A stretch of 64,000 nt of DNA. Source: Nitrosovibrio sp. Nv4 (GTDB lineage: Bacteria > Pseudomonadota > Alphaproteobacteria > Acetobacterales > Acetobacteraceae). Made by a program: the position numbers and the translations under genes. A model generated the notes under the pieces. The model searched no databases. It was not told the origin of the DNA and saw only the letters and a list, made by a program, of their open reading frames with translations. Of the stretch, positions 20,512 through 30,097 are shown piece by piece; the stretch's first letter is position 1, and each line of letters begins with the position of its first letter. Location: NCBI GenBank assembly GCA_943330455.2, contig CALQHT020000001.1, forward strand, positions 1 through 64,000. Direction: 5' to 3'.

Positions 20512-23025
20512 ATGAAACCGATTGGGCTCGATCGACTCGCAGAGATCGTGGGAGGGACTCTGACGCATGCGCCCTCTGATGCCTCCCCGGATACCATAGT
20601 CGATCGCGTGTGCACGGATTCTCGTGGCGCGTCCCCCGGGGCGCTGTTCGTCGCCTTGAAGGGGGCACACACGGACGGACATCGGTTTCTGCCCGAGGCG
20701 TTCCGCAACGGCGCGACCGCCGCACTGGTGGGCCGGGACAGTGTCAGCGCGGCATCGATCGACCCTAGATGGCCGGTGATCTTAACGGACTCCCCACTGC
20801 ATGCGCTGCAACACCTGGCGCGATGGTATCGGCGGCAATTCTTTGGTCGGGTTGTCGCGATCACCGGAAGCAACGGGAAGACCGTCGTCAAGGATGCTCT
20901 GGGAGCCTTGTTGGCGTCATTGGATGCCACGACATCGCCGGGCAGCTACAATAGTCATCTCGGGCTGCCTCTTGCCGTGCTGTCCGGCGAGAAGGAGAGC
21001 CCGCTGGCGGTCCTGGAAGCCGGAGTCTCGGAACCGGGGGACATGGCCGTCCTGGAGGATATCGCCGCGCCGGATTATGGCATTCTGACCAATATCGGCA
21101 TGGCGCATCTCGCCTCTTTCGGAACCAGGCAGGCCATCGCGCAAGAGAAGATGCGGTTGTTTCGACGGATCGGGCCGCAAGGCTGGGTCATCGTGCCCGC
21201 GCATGAGGACACGATTTCAGCGTCTGTCGATGGCTTGCAATGTGTGGTCCATCGCATCGGGGCGACAGACGAGCCCCTGTCCCTGACGCCGCTCGCCACC
21301 AAGGATGAGGGCCAGATCGTAGCCCTGTCGGTGCCCACCGGGGATCGGTTCGAGATTCTGATCCGGACCCGCTCGCCCGACATCGTTCATGATCTTCATA
21401 TCGCGGCGCTCGCTGCCCATCTGCTCGGTGTTGATCTGAGGGAGATCGCGACGACGCTCGACGGCTACAGCCCGTTGCCGACCCGGGCGGAAGTGTGGTC
21501 GTCCTCCCAAGGCGTGCGGATCATCAACGACGCTTACACGTCCGATCCGATTTCCGTGCACAGCGCGTTGCGGACCGCGGCGTTGGGGGCACCTCAGACC
21601 GGCCGGAAGATTTTTGCGTTCGCCGGCATGCGGGAGCTGGGGGCGCAGGATGGCCTCGAACATCGGCAGGTCGGTGCCCATGCGGCCGAATGTGGCTTCA
21701 GCCATCTGTTCCTGGTCGGGCATGGCGGGCTGAAGGACACTGAGGCCGGGTTTCTCTCAGCGCGATCCGATGGGATTGTCATCCCGGTCAACGGGGCGGC
21801 GGAGTTGAAGGACCGGCTGCTGCCGATCCTGCGCCACGGCGATACGGTCTTGTTCAAGGGACCCCGGAACTCCGGCATGGTGCAGGCGGCGCGGGATCTG
21901 GCCGGATCGATGGCCCAGCGCGCCTTCTGGCTGGATTTGGCGGCCATCGGGGAGAACGTCGCCCGGTTTCGCCGGCACTGCCACGGCAGCACCAAGATCA
22001 TGGCGGTTCTGAAGGCACTCGCCTATGGCACCGAGCTTGTGCATCTGGCGTTCTGGATGACACGCCTGGGTATTCACCATATCGGTGTGTCGTCCACCGG
22101 GGAGGGGGTGTCGACCCGCAAGACGGGCGTCACTCAGGATATCTATGTGTTCCTGCCCGATCGCGACGATGTGGACAGTCTGGTGCGCTACCGTCTGACC
22201 CCGATCGTCTATTCCGCGGACCTGGTGGATACGTTCGACAAGGCCCTGTCCGAAGCAGGGCAGACATTGGATGTGCACTTGAAGGTCAATACCGGGATGA
22301 ATCGCCTGGGTGTCGATCCCCGGGAGGCGCTGGATCTCGCCAGGCGCATACGGCAATCCCGCACTATGAAGCTTACCGGTGTCTGCACGCATTTTTCCTC
22401 GGCGGACGACCCCGATCAGGACGACCATACCAGGCGGCAGATTGCCACGTTCGACAGTGTCGTCGGGCAACTCCGAGCCGATGGGTTCGACGATCTTCTG
22501 GTCCATGCGGCCAACACCGCTGGCACGGTCCGCTTCCCCGAGGCGCATTACGACATGGTGCGGGTCGGGCTCGGCCTGTACGGCGTCTACCCGTCACCGG
22601 CGGTGGAGCAGACCCTGCCGCTGGCGCTGGCGGTGGGTGTGACCAGTCGGATCGCCACCATCCAGCATATCGAAGCCGGTGAGAGCCTTGGCTACAACCG
22701 TGCCTATGTCGCTAGGCGCGCACACCGGATTGGGGTGGTGCCGTTTGGTTATGATGACGGGCTGCCGTGGCAAAGAACCGCCAGCGGCGCCGTGCTGGTG
22801 GATGGGCAGGAGGCGCCGATTCTCGGGCGGATCAGCATGGACCAGATGCAGATCGATATCACCGACCTGCCCAATGTCGGGGTCGGTTCCTCGGTACTGC
22901 TGTATGGAACCCATGATGGCCATGTCATCCGACCGGAGCTGGTGGCGGATCGGGCGGGGACCATGGCGCATGAATTGCTGGTCCGATTGGGAAAGCGGGT
23001 GACCCGCATCTATGTCGAACCCTGA
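20512..23025 (+). CDS. MurF-like ligase / alanine racemase fusion protein
   Basis: N-terminal Mur ligase: ITGSNGKTVVKD, SPGSYNSHLGLPLAVL, ILTNIGMAHLASFG. C-terminal racemase: IMAVLKALAYGTE, VNTGMNRLGV, LGYNRAYVARRAHRIGVVPFGYDDG, GRISMDQMQIDITD. ATG at 20512 follows a gaggacg Shine-Dalgarno-like region. Confidence 0.88.
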   Translation: MKPIGLDRLAEIVGGTLTHAPSDASPDTIVDRVCTDSRGASPGALFVALKGAHTDGHRFLPEAFRNGATAALVGRDSVSAASIDPRWPVILTDSPLHALQHLARWYRRQFFGRVVAITGSNGKTVVKDALGALLASLDATTSPGSYNSHLGLPLAVLSGEKESPLAVLEAGVSEPGDMAVLEDIAAPDYGILTNIGMAHLASFGTRQAIAQEKMRLFRRIGPQGWVIVPAHEDTISASVDGLQCVVHRIGATDEPLSLTPLATKDEGQIVALSVPTGDRFEILIRTRSPDIVHDLHIAALAAHLLGVDLREIATTLDGYSPLPTRAEVWSSSQGVRIINDAYTSDPISVHSALRTAALGAPQTGRKIFAFAGMRELGAQDGLEHRQVGAHAAECGFSHLFLVGHGGLKDTEAGFLSARSDGIVIPVNGAAELKDRLLPILRHGDTVLFKGPRNSGMVQAARDLAGSMAQRAFWLDLAAIGENVARFRRHCHGSTKIMAVLKALAYGTELVHLAFWMTRLGIHHIGVSSTGEGVSTRKTGVTQDIYVFLPDRDDVDSLVRYRLTPIVYSADLVDTFDKALSEAGQTLDVHLKVNTGMNRLGVDPREALDLARRIRQSRTMKLTGVCTHFSSADDPDQDDHTRRQIATFDSVVGQLRADGFDDLLVHAANTAGTVRFPEAHYDMVRVGLGLYGVYPSPAVEQTLPLALAVGVTSRIATIQHIEAGESLGYNRAYVARRAHRIGVVPFGYDDGLPWQRTASGAVLVDGQEAPILGRISMDQMQIDITDLPNVGVGSSVLLYGTHDGHVIRPELVADRAGTMAHELLVRLGKRVTRIYVEP

Positions 23026-23065
23026 TGAGCCTGACCGAATTCATGTCATCGCCGCGACCGGTCGC

Positions 23066-23093
23066 CTGACTCCTTCGCGCAAATCCCTATATA
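23066..23093 (+). promoter_or_regulatory. Putative sigma70-type promoter for prfC
   Basis: ctgact (23066-23071), 16-nt spacer, tatata (23088-23093). Confidence 0.35.
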
Positions 23094-23159
23094 AGGTGCG
23101 AATGGCGCCGGGGCGGTCTCCCTCCCCGGCGCTCGTGAGTCAGGACCTCAGGACCCAGT

Positions 23160-24701
23160 ATGACCGATCCCACCACTGAGATCGCCCGCCGCAGAACCTT
23201 CGCGATCATCTCCCACCCGGACGCCGGCAAGACCACGCTGACCGAGCATCTGCTGCGCGCCGGCGGCGCCATCCAGCTTGCGGGCAACGTTCGCGCCAAA
23301 GGCGAGCGCCGACGGACACGATCGGATTGGATGGGGATCGAGCGGGAGCGCGGCATCTCCGTCGTCACCTCGGTCATGACGTTCGAATATTCGGGCTGCG
23401 TCTTCAACCTGCTCGACACGCCAGGCCACGAGGACTTCTCCGAGGATACCTACCGCACCCTGACAGCGGTCGATTCCGCCGTGATGGTGATCGACGCCGC
23501 CAAGGGCATCGAGGCCCGAACGCGCAAGCTGTTCGAGATCTGCCGCCTGCGCGACATCCCGATCATCACCTTCATCAACAAGATGGACCGCGAGGCGCGC
23601 GATCCGATCGAATTGCTGGATGAGGTCGCCTCCACCCTGGCCCTGGATACCAGCCCGGTCACCTGGCCGATCGGACGCGCATCGGACTTCGCCGGGACCT
23701 ACGACCTGCGCAAGCGCGAGATGCACCTGATCAACGAATTGCCCCAGTCCGATCCCCGCATGGTCGCCGTCGCCGATGAGGTCGACCTCGTCCGTTCGGC
23801 TCTCCCCGAATTCGACCTTGAATCGTTCAACGCCGGGCACCTGACCCCCGTGTATTTTGGCAGTGCGATCAAGGGTATCGGCGTCAAGGACCTGCTGGAC
23901 GGTTTGGCAGAGTATGGCCCCAGGCCGCGTGCGCAACCGGCCGACAAACGCTCCATCGAGGCGACGGAACCCGGCCTGACCGCTTTGGTGTTCAAGATCC
24001 AGGCGAACATGGACCCAAACCACCGTGACCGCATCGCCTTCGCCCGGGTGTGCTCGGGCCGGATGGTGCGCGGCATGCGGCTGAAGCAGGTGCGCACCGG
24101 CAAGTCGATCCCGCTGCACGCGCCGCAGTTTTTCTTCGCCCGTGAACGCGAAATCGCGGATGAGGCCTTTGCTGGCGACGTGGTCGGTATCCCGAATCAC
24201 GGCACGTTGCGGATCGGCGATACCCTGACGGAAGGGGAGGACATCCAGTTCATCGGCGTTCCCTATTTCGCTCCGGAAATCCTGCGCCGCGTGCGCCTGG
24301 ATGACGCCATGAAGGCCAAGAAACTGCGCCAGGCCCTGGTGGAACTGGCCGAGGAAGGTGTCGTCCAGCTCTTCCGCCCGCAGAATGGATCGGCGCCGCT
24401 GGTTGGCGTCGTTGGGACCCTGCAGTTGGACGTGCTGCAGGCCCGTCTGGGCGCTGAATACGGGGTTGCGATTGGCTTTGAGACCTCGCCCTATGCATTG
24501 GCCCGTTGGGTTTTCTCGAACGACAAGGCGGCCTTGGCCAAGTTTATAGCGGAAAACCGAACGGCGATGGCGGACGATGTCGATGGGGACCCGGTCTTCC
24601 TGGCCTCCTCGGCGTTCATGATGCGGCGTGCCGAAGACCTGGCGCCCGCGCTGACGTTCCGCGACATCAAGGATATCCGGGCCGACAAGCTGGCGGCCTG
24701 A
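23160..24701 (+). CDS. prfC: Peptide chain release factor 3
   Basis: [90 protein letters not shown]3-type C-terminus. Confidence 0.98.
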   Translation: MTDPTTEIARRRTFAIISHPDAGKTTLTEHLLRAGGAIQLAGNVRAKGERRRTRSDWMGIERERGISVVTSVMTFEYSGCVFNLLDTPGHEDFSEDTYRTLTAVDSAVMVIDAAKGIEARTRKLFEICRLRDIPIITFINKMDREARDPIELLDEVASTLALDTSPVTWPIGRASDFAGTYDLRKREMHLINELPQSDPRMVAVADEVDLVRSALPEFDLESFNAGHLTPVYFGSAIKGIGVKDLLDGLAEYGPRPRAQPADKRSIEATEPGLTALVFKIQANMDPNHRDRIAFARVCSGRMVRGMRLKQVRTGKSIPLHAPQFFFAREREIADEAFAGDVVGIPNHGTLRIGDTLTEGEDIQFIGVPYFAPEILRRVRLDDAMKAKKLRQALVELAEEGVVQLFRPQNGSAPLVGVVGTLQLDVLQARLGAEYGVAIGFETSPYALARWVFSNDKAALAKFIAENRTAMADDVDGDPVFLASSAFMMRRAEDLAPALTFRDIKDIRADKLAA

Positions 24702-24753
24702 GGCGGGACGATTTACCCTGCGCGAACCACACGCAAAGGGGGAAATCGTTACC

Positions 24754-25206
24754 ATGGCCGGTTTGTATTACGAGGAGTTCTCCGTCGGGCAGGAATTCAA
24801 CCATCCCTGGACCCGAACGGTGACCGAGATGGACAATGTCCTGTTCACCACACTGACGATGAACGTCCAGCCGCTGCACCTGGATGCCGAATTCGCCGCC
24901 AAGACCGAATTCGGCAAACCCTTGGTGAACTCCATCTTTACCCTGGGCCTAATGGTCGGCGTGTCGGTCAACGACACCACGATCGGCACCACGGTCGGCA
25001 ATCTGGGCTTCACCGAAGTGCGGTTTCCCAAGCCGGTGTTTGCGGGTGACACGTTGCGGTCCCGCACGAAAGTGCTGACGATGCGCGAAAGCAAGTCCCG
25101 CCCGGATGTCGGAATCGTTGAATTCGAGCACACCTGCTGGAACCAACGGGACGAAATGGTGGCGATTTGCAAGCGTCAGGCATTGATGCGCAAGAAGCCC
25201 GCCTAG
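24754..25206 (+). CDS. MaoC-family dehydratase
   Basis: [44 protein letters not shown]. Confidence 0.88.
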   Translation: MAGLYYEEFSVGQEFNHPWTRTVTEMDNVLFTTLTMNVQPLHLDAEFAAKTEFGKPLVNSIFTLGLMVGVSVNDTTIGTTVGNLGFTEVRFPKPVFAGDTLRSRTKVLTMRESKSRPDVGIVEFEHTCWNQRDEMVAICKRQALMRKKPA

Positions 25207-25225
25207 ACCCAACATCGGAGATTGC

Positions 25226-25789
25226 GTGATGGCCCGAGTCCGTTCCGTTCCATCCACCGAACTGCCCGCGGATGCCGCCGAAGTCTATGAGCGGTTCGCG
25301 GCGGACTACGGGCCGTTTCGCAACCAGGTGGCCGTGTTTGCTCATGTGCCTGCGGCGGTGAAGCACCTGATGGGCATGCTGATGGAGCTTCGCGAGGCAA
25401 AGACCCTCCCGAAGCGCTACCTGGAACTCGCGATCGTCGCGGTCTCCAAGCTGAATGAGTGTGAATACTGCGTCGCGCACCACAAGCCGTTCCTGGTGCC
25501 GGAGGGTATTTCGCCGGATGGCGTGGATCGGGTGCTGGATTACCAGGACCATCCCGAATTCGACGAGATCGACAAGTTGGTTGTCGAATATACGATCGCG
25601 GCGTGGACCCAACCCAATCGGTTGCGGGATGCACTGTTCGGCCGGTTGCGCGCGCATTTCTCCGAGGCGCAGATCGTCGAGCTCACGTTGCGGATCACGC
25701 TGTGTGGCTTCTTCAATAAATTCAACGATGCATTGGGGATCGAGGAAGAGGACGAAGCAATCGCCAGGGTTGCCGAACTTGAGGCGTGA
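25226..25789 (+). CDS. Carboxymuconolactone decarboxylase/AhpD-like protein
   Basis: RYLELAIVAVSKLNECEYCVAHHKPFL with CxxC and His motif. Confidence 0.88.
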   Translation: MMARVRSVPSTELPADAAEVYERFAADYGPFRNQVAVFAHVPAAVKHLMGMLMELREAKTLPKRYLELAIVAVSKLNECEYCVAHHKPFLVPEGISPDGVDRVLDYQDHPEFDEIDKLVVEYTIAAWTQPNRLRDALFGRLRAHFSEAQIVELTLRITLCGFFNKFNDALGIEEEDEAIARVAELEA

Positions 25790-25863
25790 CTGGTTGCTTT
25801 GCTCGACGACCCAACCGCTCAGCCCGATCCGGGGCCGCGGAAACCAATCCGATTGCCGGAACA

Positions 25864-25886
25864 GCCGGACGCGATACGCGTCCGGC
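25864..25886. terminator. Perfect 10-bp stem, 3-nt loop between convergent genes
   Basis: gccggacgcg-ata-cgcgtccggc; no U-tract. Confidence 0.5.
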
Positions 25887-25902
25887 CGAAGCGAGGCAGG
25901 AT

Positions 25903-26229
25903 CTACTTCACCGACGAGTACGGGGTCGGGCCGAGGATGAAATTCTTCACGTTGGCGACGATCGGGCCATTTTCCTCGGTCTTGGCGCGGGCGGCCATCC
26001 ATTCCGGGTCGGCGCCGAACTTGTTCCACTTCTGCTCACGCTCCGCCAGCGACTCCCAGGCGAGCATGTAATACAGGGTCTGGTTGGACTCGCCGATGAC
26101 CGTGGTCCAGAAGCCCGCCTGCTTGATGCCGTGCTTTTCCCACAGCTTCAGCGTGATGGTGTCGAAGCGCTTGTTCAGGTCGGGCAGCTTGCCTGGCACG
26201 CACTCATAGATCCGCAATTCGTACAGCAT
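25903..26229 (-). CDS. NIPSNAP family protein
   Basis: MLYELRIYECVPGKLPDLNKRFDTITLKLWEKHGIKQAGFWTTVIGESNQTLYYMLAWESLAERE. Confidence 0.88.
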   Translation of the reverse strand: MLYELRIYECVPGKLPDLNKRFDTITLKLWEKHGIKQAGFWTTVIGESNQTLYYMLAWESLAEREQKWNKFGADPEWMAARAKTEENGPIVANVKNFILGPTPYSSVK

Positions 26230-26339
26230 GGTGGTTCCTCCCAATCGAGTGACCATCGCAGTGTGCTGTGGTCGGGCGCGGTGGGCAAGCGGCGACACTT
26301 GCGCCGCTCCCCGGGGCAAAACGGAGCAAGCTCCGGGGC

Positions 26340-26380
26340 GAACCCGGGGAGCGAACCCAGGGGCGAACCCAGAGGAGAAC
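26340..26380. repeat. Short near-tandem repeat, four GAAC-containing units
   Basis: gaacccggggagc gaacccaggggc gaacccagagga gaac; GAAC at 26340, 26353, 26365, 26377. Confidence 0.75.
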
Positions 26381-26438
26381 ATTGACGGCGCCCGCCCGCT
26401 GTTTCAGCCTGCCCGCGATTTGGGGGAGACACCACGAC

Positions 26439-28094
26439 ATGGCTTCTGACTACACCGTCGGCGACCTGGTTGCCGAGTTCCTGGCAGCGTGCGGCGTGAC
26501 CACGGCCTTTGGCATCGCATCCGTCCACAACATTCCGATGCTGGACGCGATCGGCCGACGCAACACCATCCGCTTCATGATGGCGCGAGGCGAACTGGGC
26601 GGTGCGCATATGGCGGACGGCTATGCCCGCGTGAACGGTGGGCTCGGTGTCATCTTCTCTTCCACCGGTCCTGGAGCGGCCAACGCGATCGGCGGCCTGA
26701 TCGAGGCGCAATTCGCCGGCTCCCCGGTTCTGCACATCACCGGGCACACCGCGAGCCGCCACGCCGACCGCGAAATGGGCACCGTCCATGATCCCATGGA
26801 TCAGCTCGGCATGATGCGCTCGGTCTGCAAATCCGCCTACCGTATCCGCTCTGCCCAGGGCGCGATCGGCGTGCTGACCCGCGCCGCCGTCGATGCTCTG
26901 TCCGCGCCGATGGGGCCGGTCAGCATCGAGGTGCCGATCGATCTGCAACGCCAGAAGATCGACCGCCCGGCGATCCTGGACAATTTCGTGCTGCCGTTGC
27001 CGACTCCGCGCACGCCCACCGCGTCGGAACTGGACGAACTCGCCGCCCGCGTCATGGCCGCCAAGCGTCCGCTGCTGTGGCTGGGCAACGGCGCCAAGAA
27101 CGCCGGCAAGGAAGCCGCGCGTCTGCTGGACCTGGGCTTCGGCATGGTCACGAGCTGGAACGGGCGCGGCACGGTGCCGGAGGACCATCCGCTCAACCTC
27201 GGCGGCCTGACCGGCAATGGCCTGCCGATGGTCACCGATTTCTACAAGACGGTCGATCTGTGCCTGGTCGTCGGCTGCCGCCTGCGCGGGCATGAAACCG
27301 GCGATTTCGCGGTCACCTTGCCGGAAAATATGATCCAGATCGACACCGACCCCGCGGCCAATGGCCGAACCTACCCGAGCAACTACTTCGTCACCGGCGA
27401 TTCGCAGGCCACGCTCGCCGGCCTGCTTTCCCGGATCGAGGGCAAGCTGGAGGTCGCGCCCGGCTACACCGATGAGTTCGCCGCCCTGAAACGGAACGCG
27501 CAGTCGGAGTTCATCACCACCCTCGGTGCCTATGGCACGTTCTCCGACCAGTTGCGCCAGGTGATGCCGAAGGATGCGATCTGGGTGCGCGACATCACCC
27601 AGAACAACACCACCTGGGGCAACCGCGTCTTCCCGATCTACAATCCGCACCAGAACGTGTACCCGGTCGGTGCCGGCATCGGGCAGGGGCTGCAACTGGG
27701 CATCGGCGCGGCGGCGGCGGCCGGTGACCGCAAGACCGTGGTCATGAGCGGTGACGGCGGCTTCTTCCTGAACGTGGGCGAGTTGTGGACCGCGGTGCAG
27801 GAAAAACTTGATATGTGCGTCATCGTCATGAACGACAACGGCTATGGCGTGATCAAGCGCATCCAGGACGCAACCCAGGGAAGGCGGTTCTTCGCCGATC
27901 TGCAAAGCCCCGACCTGGGCAAGCTGGCCGCGCTGTCGGACATCCCGTTCTTCAAGGTCCAGCAGGCCGAGGCGTTCGGTGCCACGGTCGCCAAGGCTCT
28001 GGCGATCAAGGGCCTGACCATGGTCGAGGTGGATATGACCGCCGTCGGCGAATTCCCGCCCTACTACCCGTTCAACCTTCTGCCCAAGCGGTGA
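26439..28094 (+). CDS. Thiamine pyrophosphate-binding protein (acetolactate synthase large-subunit-like)
   Basis: GELGGAHMADGYARVNGGLGVIFSSTGPGAANAIGG; GDGGFFLNVGELWTAVQEKLDMCVIVMNDNGYG ThDP motif; ATG at 26439. Confidence 0.92.
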   Translation: MASDYTVGDLVAEFLAACGVTTAFGIASVHNIPMLDAIGRRNTIRFMMARGELGGAHMADGYARVNGGLGVIFSSTGPGAANAIGGLIEAQFAGSPVLHITGHTASRHADREMGTVHDPMDQLGMMRSVCKSAYRIRSAQGAIGVLTRAAVDALSAPMGPVSIEVPIDLQRQKIDRPAILDNFVLPLPTPRTPTASELDELAARVMAAKRPLLWLGNGAKNAGKEAARLLDLGFGMVTSWNGRGTVPEDHPLNLGGLTGNGLPMVTDFYKTVDLCLVVGCRLRGHETGDFAVTLPENMIQIDTDPAANGRTYPSNYFVTGDSQATLAGLLSRIEGKLEVAPGYTDEFAALKRNAQSEFITTLGAYGTFSDQLRQVMPKDAIWVRDITQNNTTWGNRVFPIYNPHQNVYPVGAGIGQGLQLGIGAAAAAGDRKTVVMSGDGGFFLNVGELWTAVQEKLDMCVIVMNDNGYGVIKRIQDATQGRRFFADLQSPDLGKLAALSDIPFFKVQQAEAFGATVAKALAIKGLTMVEVDMTAVGEFPPYYPFNLLPKR

Positions 28095-28244
28095 TTTTGG
28101 TGACAGGGCGGGCGCGGAACCGAGAAACGGCGTGATTTTGGACCGCGGTTGTGCCTCTGCCCTGTCGACCGTTTGGGACATGACGCGGTTCATCGCGCCC
28201 CCCCTGTCATCGCGTCGCGACGACGCTGATTCCTCCGGTTCGGC

Positions 28245-29468
28245 ATGAAGATTCCGCTCTGGTTCACGGCGCTGGCGGCCACCACCGGCATACAGATGGC
28301 CACCAGCTACATGAGCCAGAGCCTGCCGGTGATCGCTCCGCTGTTGACCGCCGGCATCGGTGTGGGCCCGGAGCAGATCGGCTCGATCACCGCGTTGAAC
28401 TCGCTGGGTTCGGTGTTGTTCATGGCGTTCGGCACACCCATCGTGGTGCGCTTCGGCCCGCTGCGTGCGTTGCAGGTCGCCGTGATTTGCGCGGCCTGCT
28501 CCCTGGCGCTGCTGTCCGTGGGCATTTGGCCTGTGGTCATCGCCTCGGCGTTGCTGTTGGGGTTGTCCTATGGACCGGCCCCCGCGGCCTCGACCCGAAT
28601 TCTGGCCGCAACGGCGATCGCGCGTCATCGCGGACTGATATTCTCGATCAAGCAGGCGGGAGCGCAATTGGGCGGCGTGCTGGCCGGCCTGACGATCGCC
28701 CCGATGGCGGCCGTGTTCGGCTGGACGGCTGGTCTGGCGCTGCCAGTGACTATCGGCCTGCTGGCGGCGTTGGCGGTCAATCCGCTGCGCCGACCGTTGG
28801 AGATCGCGCGCGATCCGCCGCGGCCGATCTCTCCGAGTGCTCTGTTTCACTGGAACAATCTGCGTGCGCCGTTCAGCGCCGTCATGGCCAGCGGGCAGCT
28901 CATGGCCATGACTGTCCTGACGACGTGCCTGGCGATCGTGCAGGGGTGCCTGTTCTCCTTCTGCGTCACCTATCTGGTCACCACGCGCGGCATGTCCCTG
29001 ACCGAGGCCGGGATCGCTTACGCATGCATGCAGGGTGGCGCGATGGTCGGCAGGATCATCGTCGGTTGGGCGGCTGACCGCACCCAGAGCGCCCTGCGCA
29101 ACATGGTCGTGCAAGGGTGGGCCTCGGCCGGCCTGGTCATGGTTTGGGTGTGGTTGCCCACGGATTCCGGCCTGCTGCTGACCGGCGCGCTCGCGCTGGT
29201 CATGGGCCTTGTCTGTGCCAGTTGGCCGGGCCTGATGCTGTCGGAGATTTCCCGTCTGGCGCCGCCCGGTCGGATCGCCGATGCAGCGTCAGGCTCCACG
29301 ATGATCACGTTCATGGGATACGTGGTCGGGCCCATGCTGTTCGCGCAAGGCCTGCGCATTTTCGAGACATGGACGATCCCCTATGCGCTGGTGACAACCC
29401 AAATGGTGATCATGTCGGCCGTATTGACCGTCTGGGTCTGGCGGCGAGAGCACGCACATTCCGGGTGA
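28245..29468 (+). CDS. MFS transporter
   Basis: 12-TM-like hydrophobic pattern; YGPAPAASTRILAATAIARHRGLIFSIKQAGAQLGG. Confidence 0.88.
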   Translation: MKIPLWFTALAATTGIQMATSYMSQSLPVIAPLLTAGIGVGPEQIGSITALNSLGSVLFMAFGTPIVVRFGPLRALQVAVICAACSLALLSVGIWPVVIASALLLGLSYGPAPAASTRILAATAIARHRGLIFSIKQAGAQLGGVLAGLTIAPMAAVFGWTAGLALPVTIGLLAALAVNPLRRPLEIARDPPRPISPSALFHWNNLRAPFSAVMASGQLMAMTVLTTCLAIVQGCLFSFCVTYLVTTRGMSLTEAGIAYACMQGGAMVGRIIVGWAADRTQSALRNMVVQGWASAGLVMVWVWLPTDSGLLLTGALALVMGLVCASWPGLMLSEISRLAPPGRIADAASGSTMITFMGYVVGPMLFAQGLRIFETWTIPYALVTTQMVIMSAVLTVWVWRREHAHSG

Positions 29469-29595
29469 ACCCCATTGGAACCGGATGGGACCCCCATTGC
29501 AACGCCATCCAGCGCTTGCCAATTCGAAACCGCCAACGCATGAAGACGGTCCGTCTCGCCCCCCAATCTCGTTTCCCAGGATCCCATTGAATCGC

Positions 29596-29964
29596 ATGAA
29601 GTCCAACTGCATGGCGATCGCGCTGGCCCTTGCCGTGTCAGCCTGCGCCGGGCCGCCGCCGCCTCCACCGCCCCCAAAACAAACCGTGGTGGACGGTTTC
29701 TACCGCGGCACCAGCACCAGGTTCCAGGCCGGCAGCCGACAATGCCCGCGCCCGGGGCTTGTCACAGTGCAGATGTGGGATCGTCGCTTCCAGTATCGCT
29801 GGGCCTATCAGGTCTTTGTTGATGCCGAAGTCCTGGACGACGGCACCGTCAGGGGCCAGGGGCCCGGCATCACGCTGCTGGGCCGCTATGCGGACAAGAA
29901 AATGGAGGGCGACGTCACCAATGGCGACTGCGGGTTGCACTTTACGGTGATGCTGCGGGAATAG
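29596..29964 (+). CDS. Small predicted lipoprotein with proline-rich linker
   Basis: MKSNCMAIALALAVSACAGPPPPPPPPKQ (lipobox then Pro tract); internal ATG at 29596. Confidence 0.65.
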   Translation: MKSNCMAIALALAVSACAGPPPPPPPPKQTVVDGFYRGTSTRFQAGSRQCPRPGLVTVQMWDRRFQYRWAYQVFVDAEVLDDGTVRGQGPGITLLGRYADKKMEGDVTNGDCGLHFTVMLRE

Positions 29965-30097
29965 CGGCCGGCCTCTTGGCGGAGGTCCCTGGGCAAGAGA
30001 CATCGACGCGCACACCAAACCCGCGCCCAAAGCGTTTCAGAGCCGTGGAAACGCCCCCTACACTCACCCTGGAACCAGTCCAGGACCAAGCCGCGAC

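Noticed and set aside
23148-24755. 535-aa minus-strand ORF
   Set aside because: Antisense to prfC.
26340-26380. GAAC repeats as LexA boxes
   Set aside because: Spacers between GAAC cores are 9, 8 and 8 nt, not the 7 nt of GAACN7GAAC, and the core is GC-rich.
26175-29114. 979-aa minus-strand ORF
   Set aside because: Spans antisense to the ThDP-enzyme and MFS genes; composition typical of a GC-skew shadow ORF.
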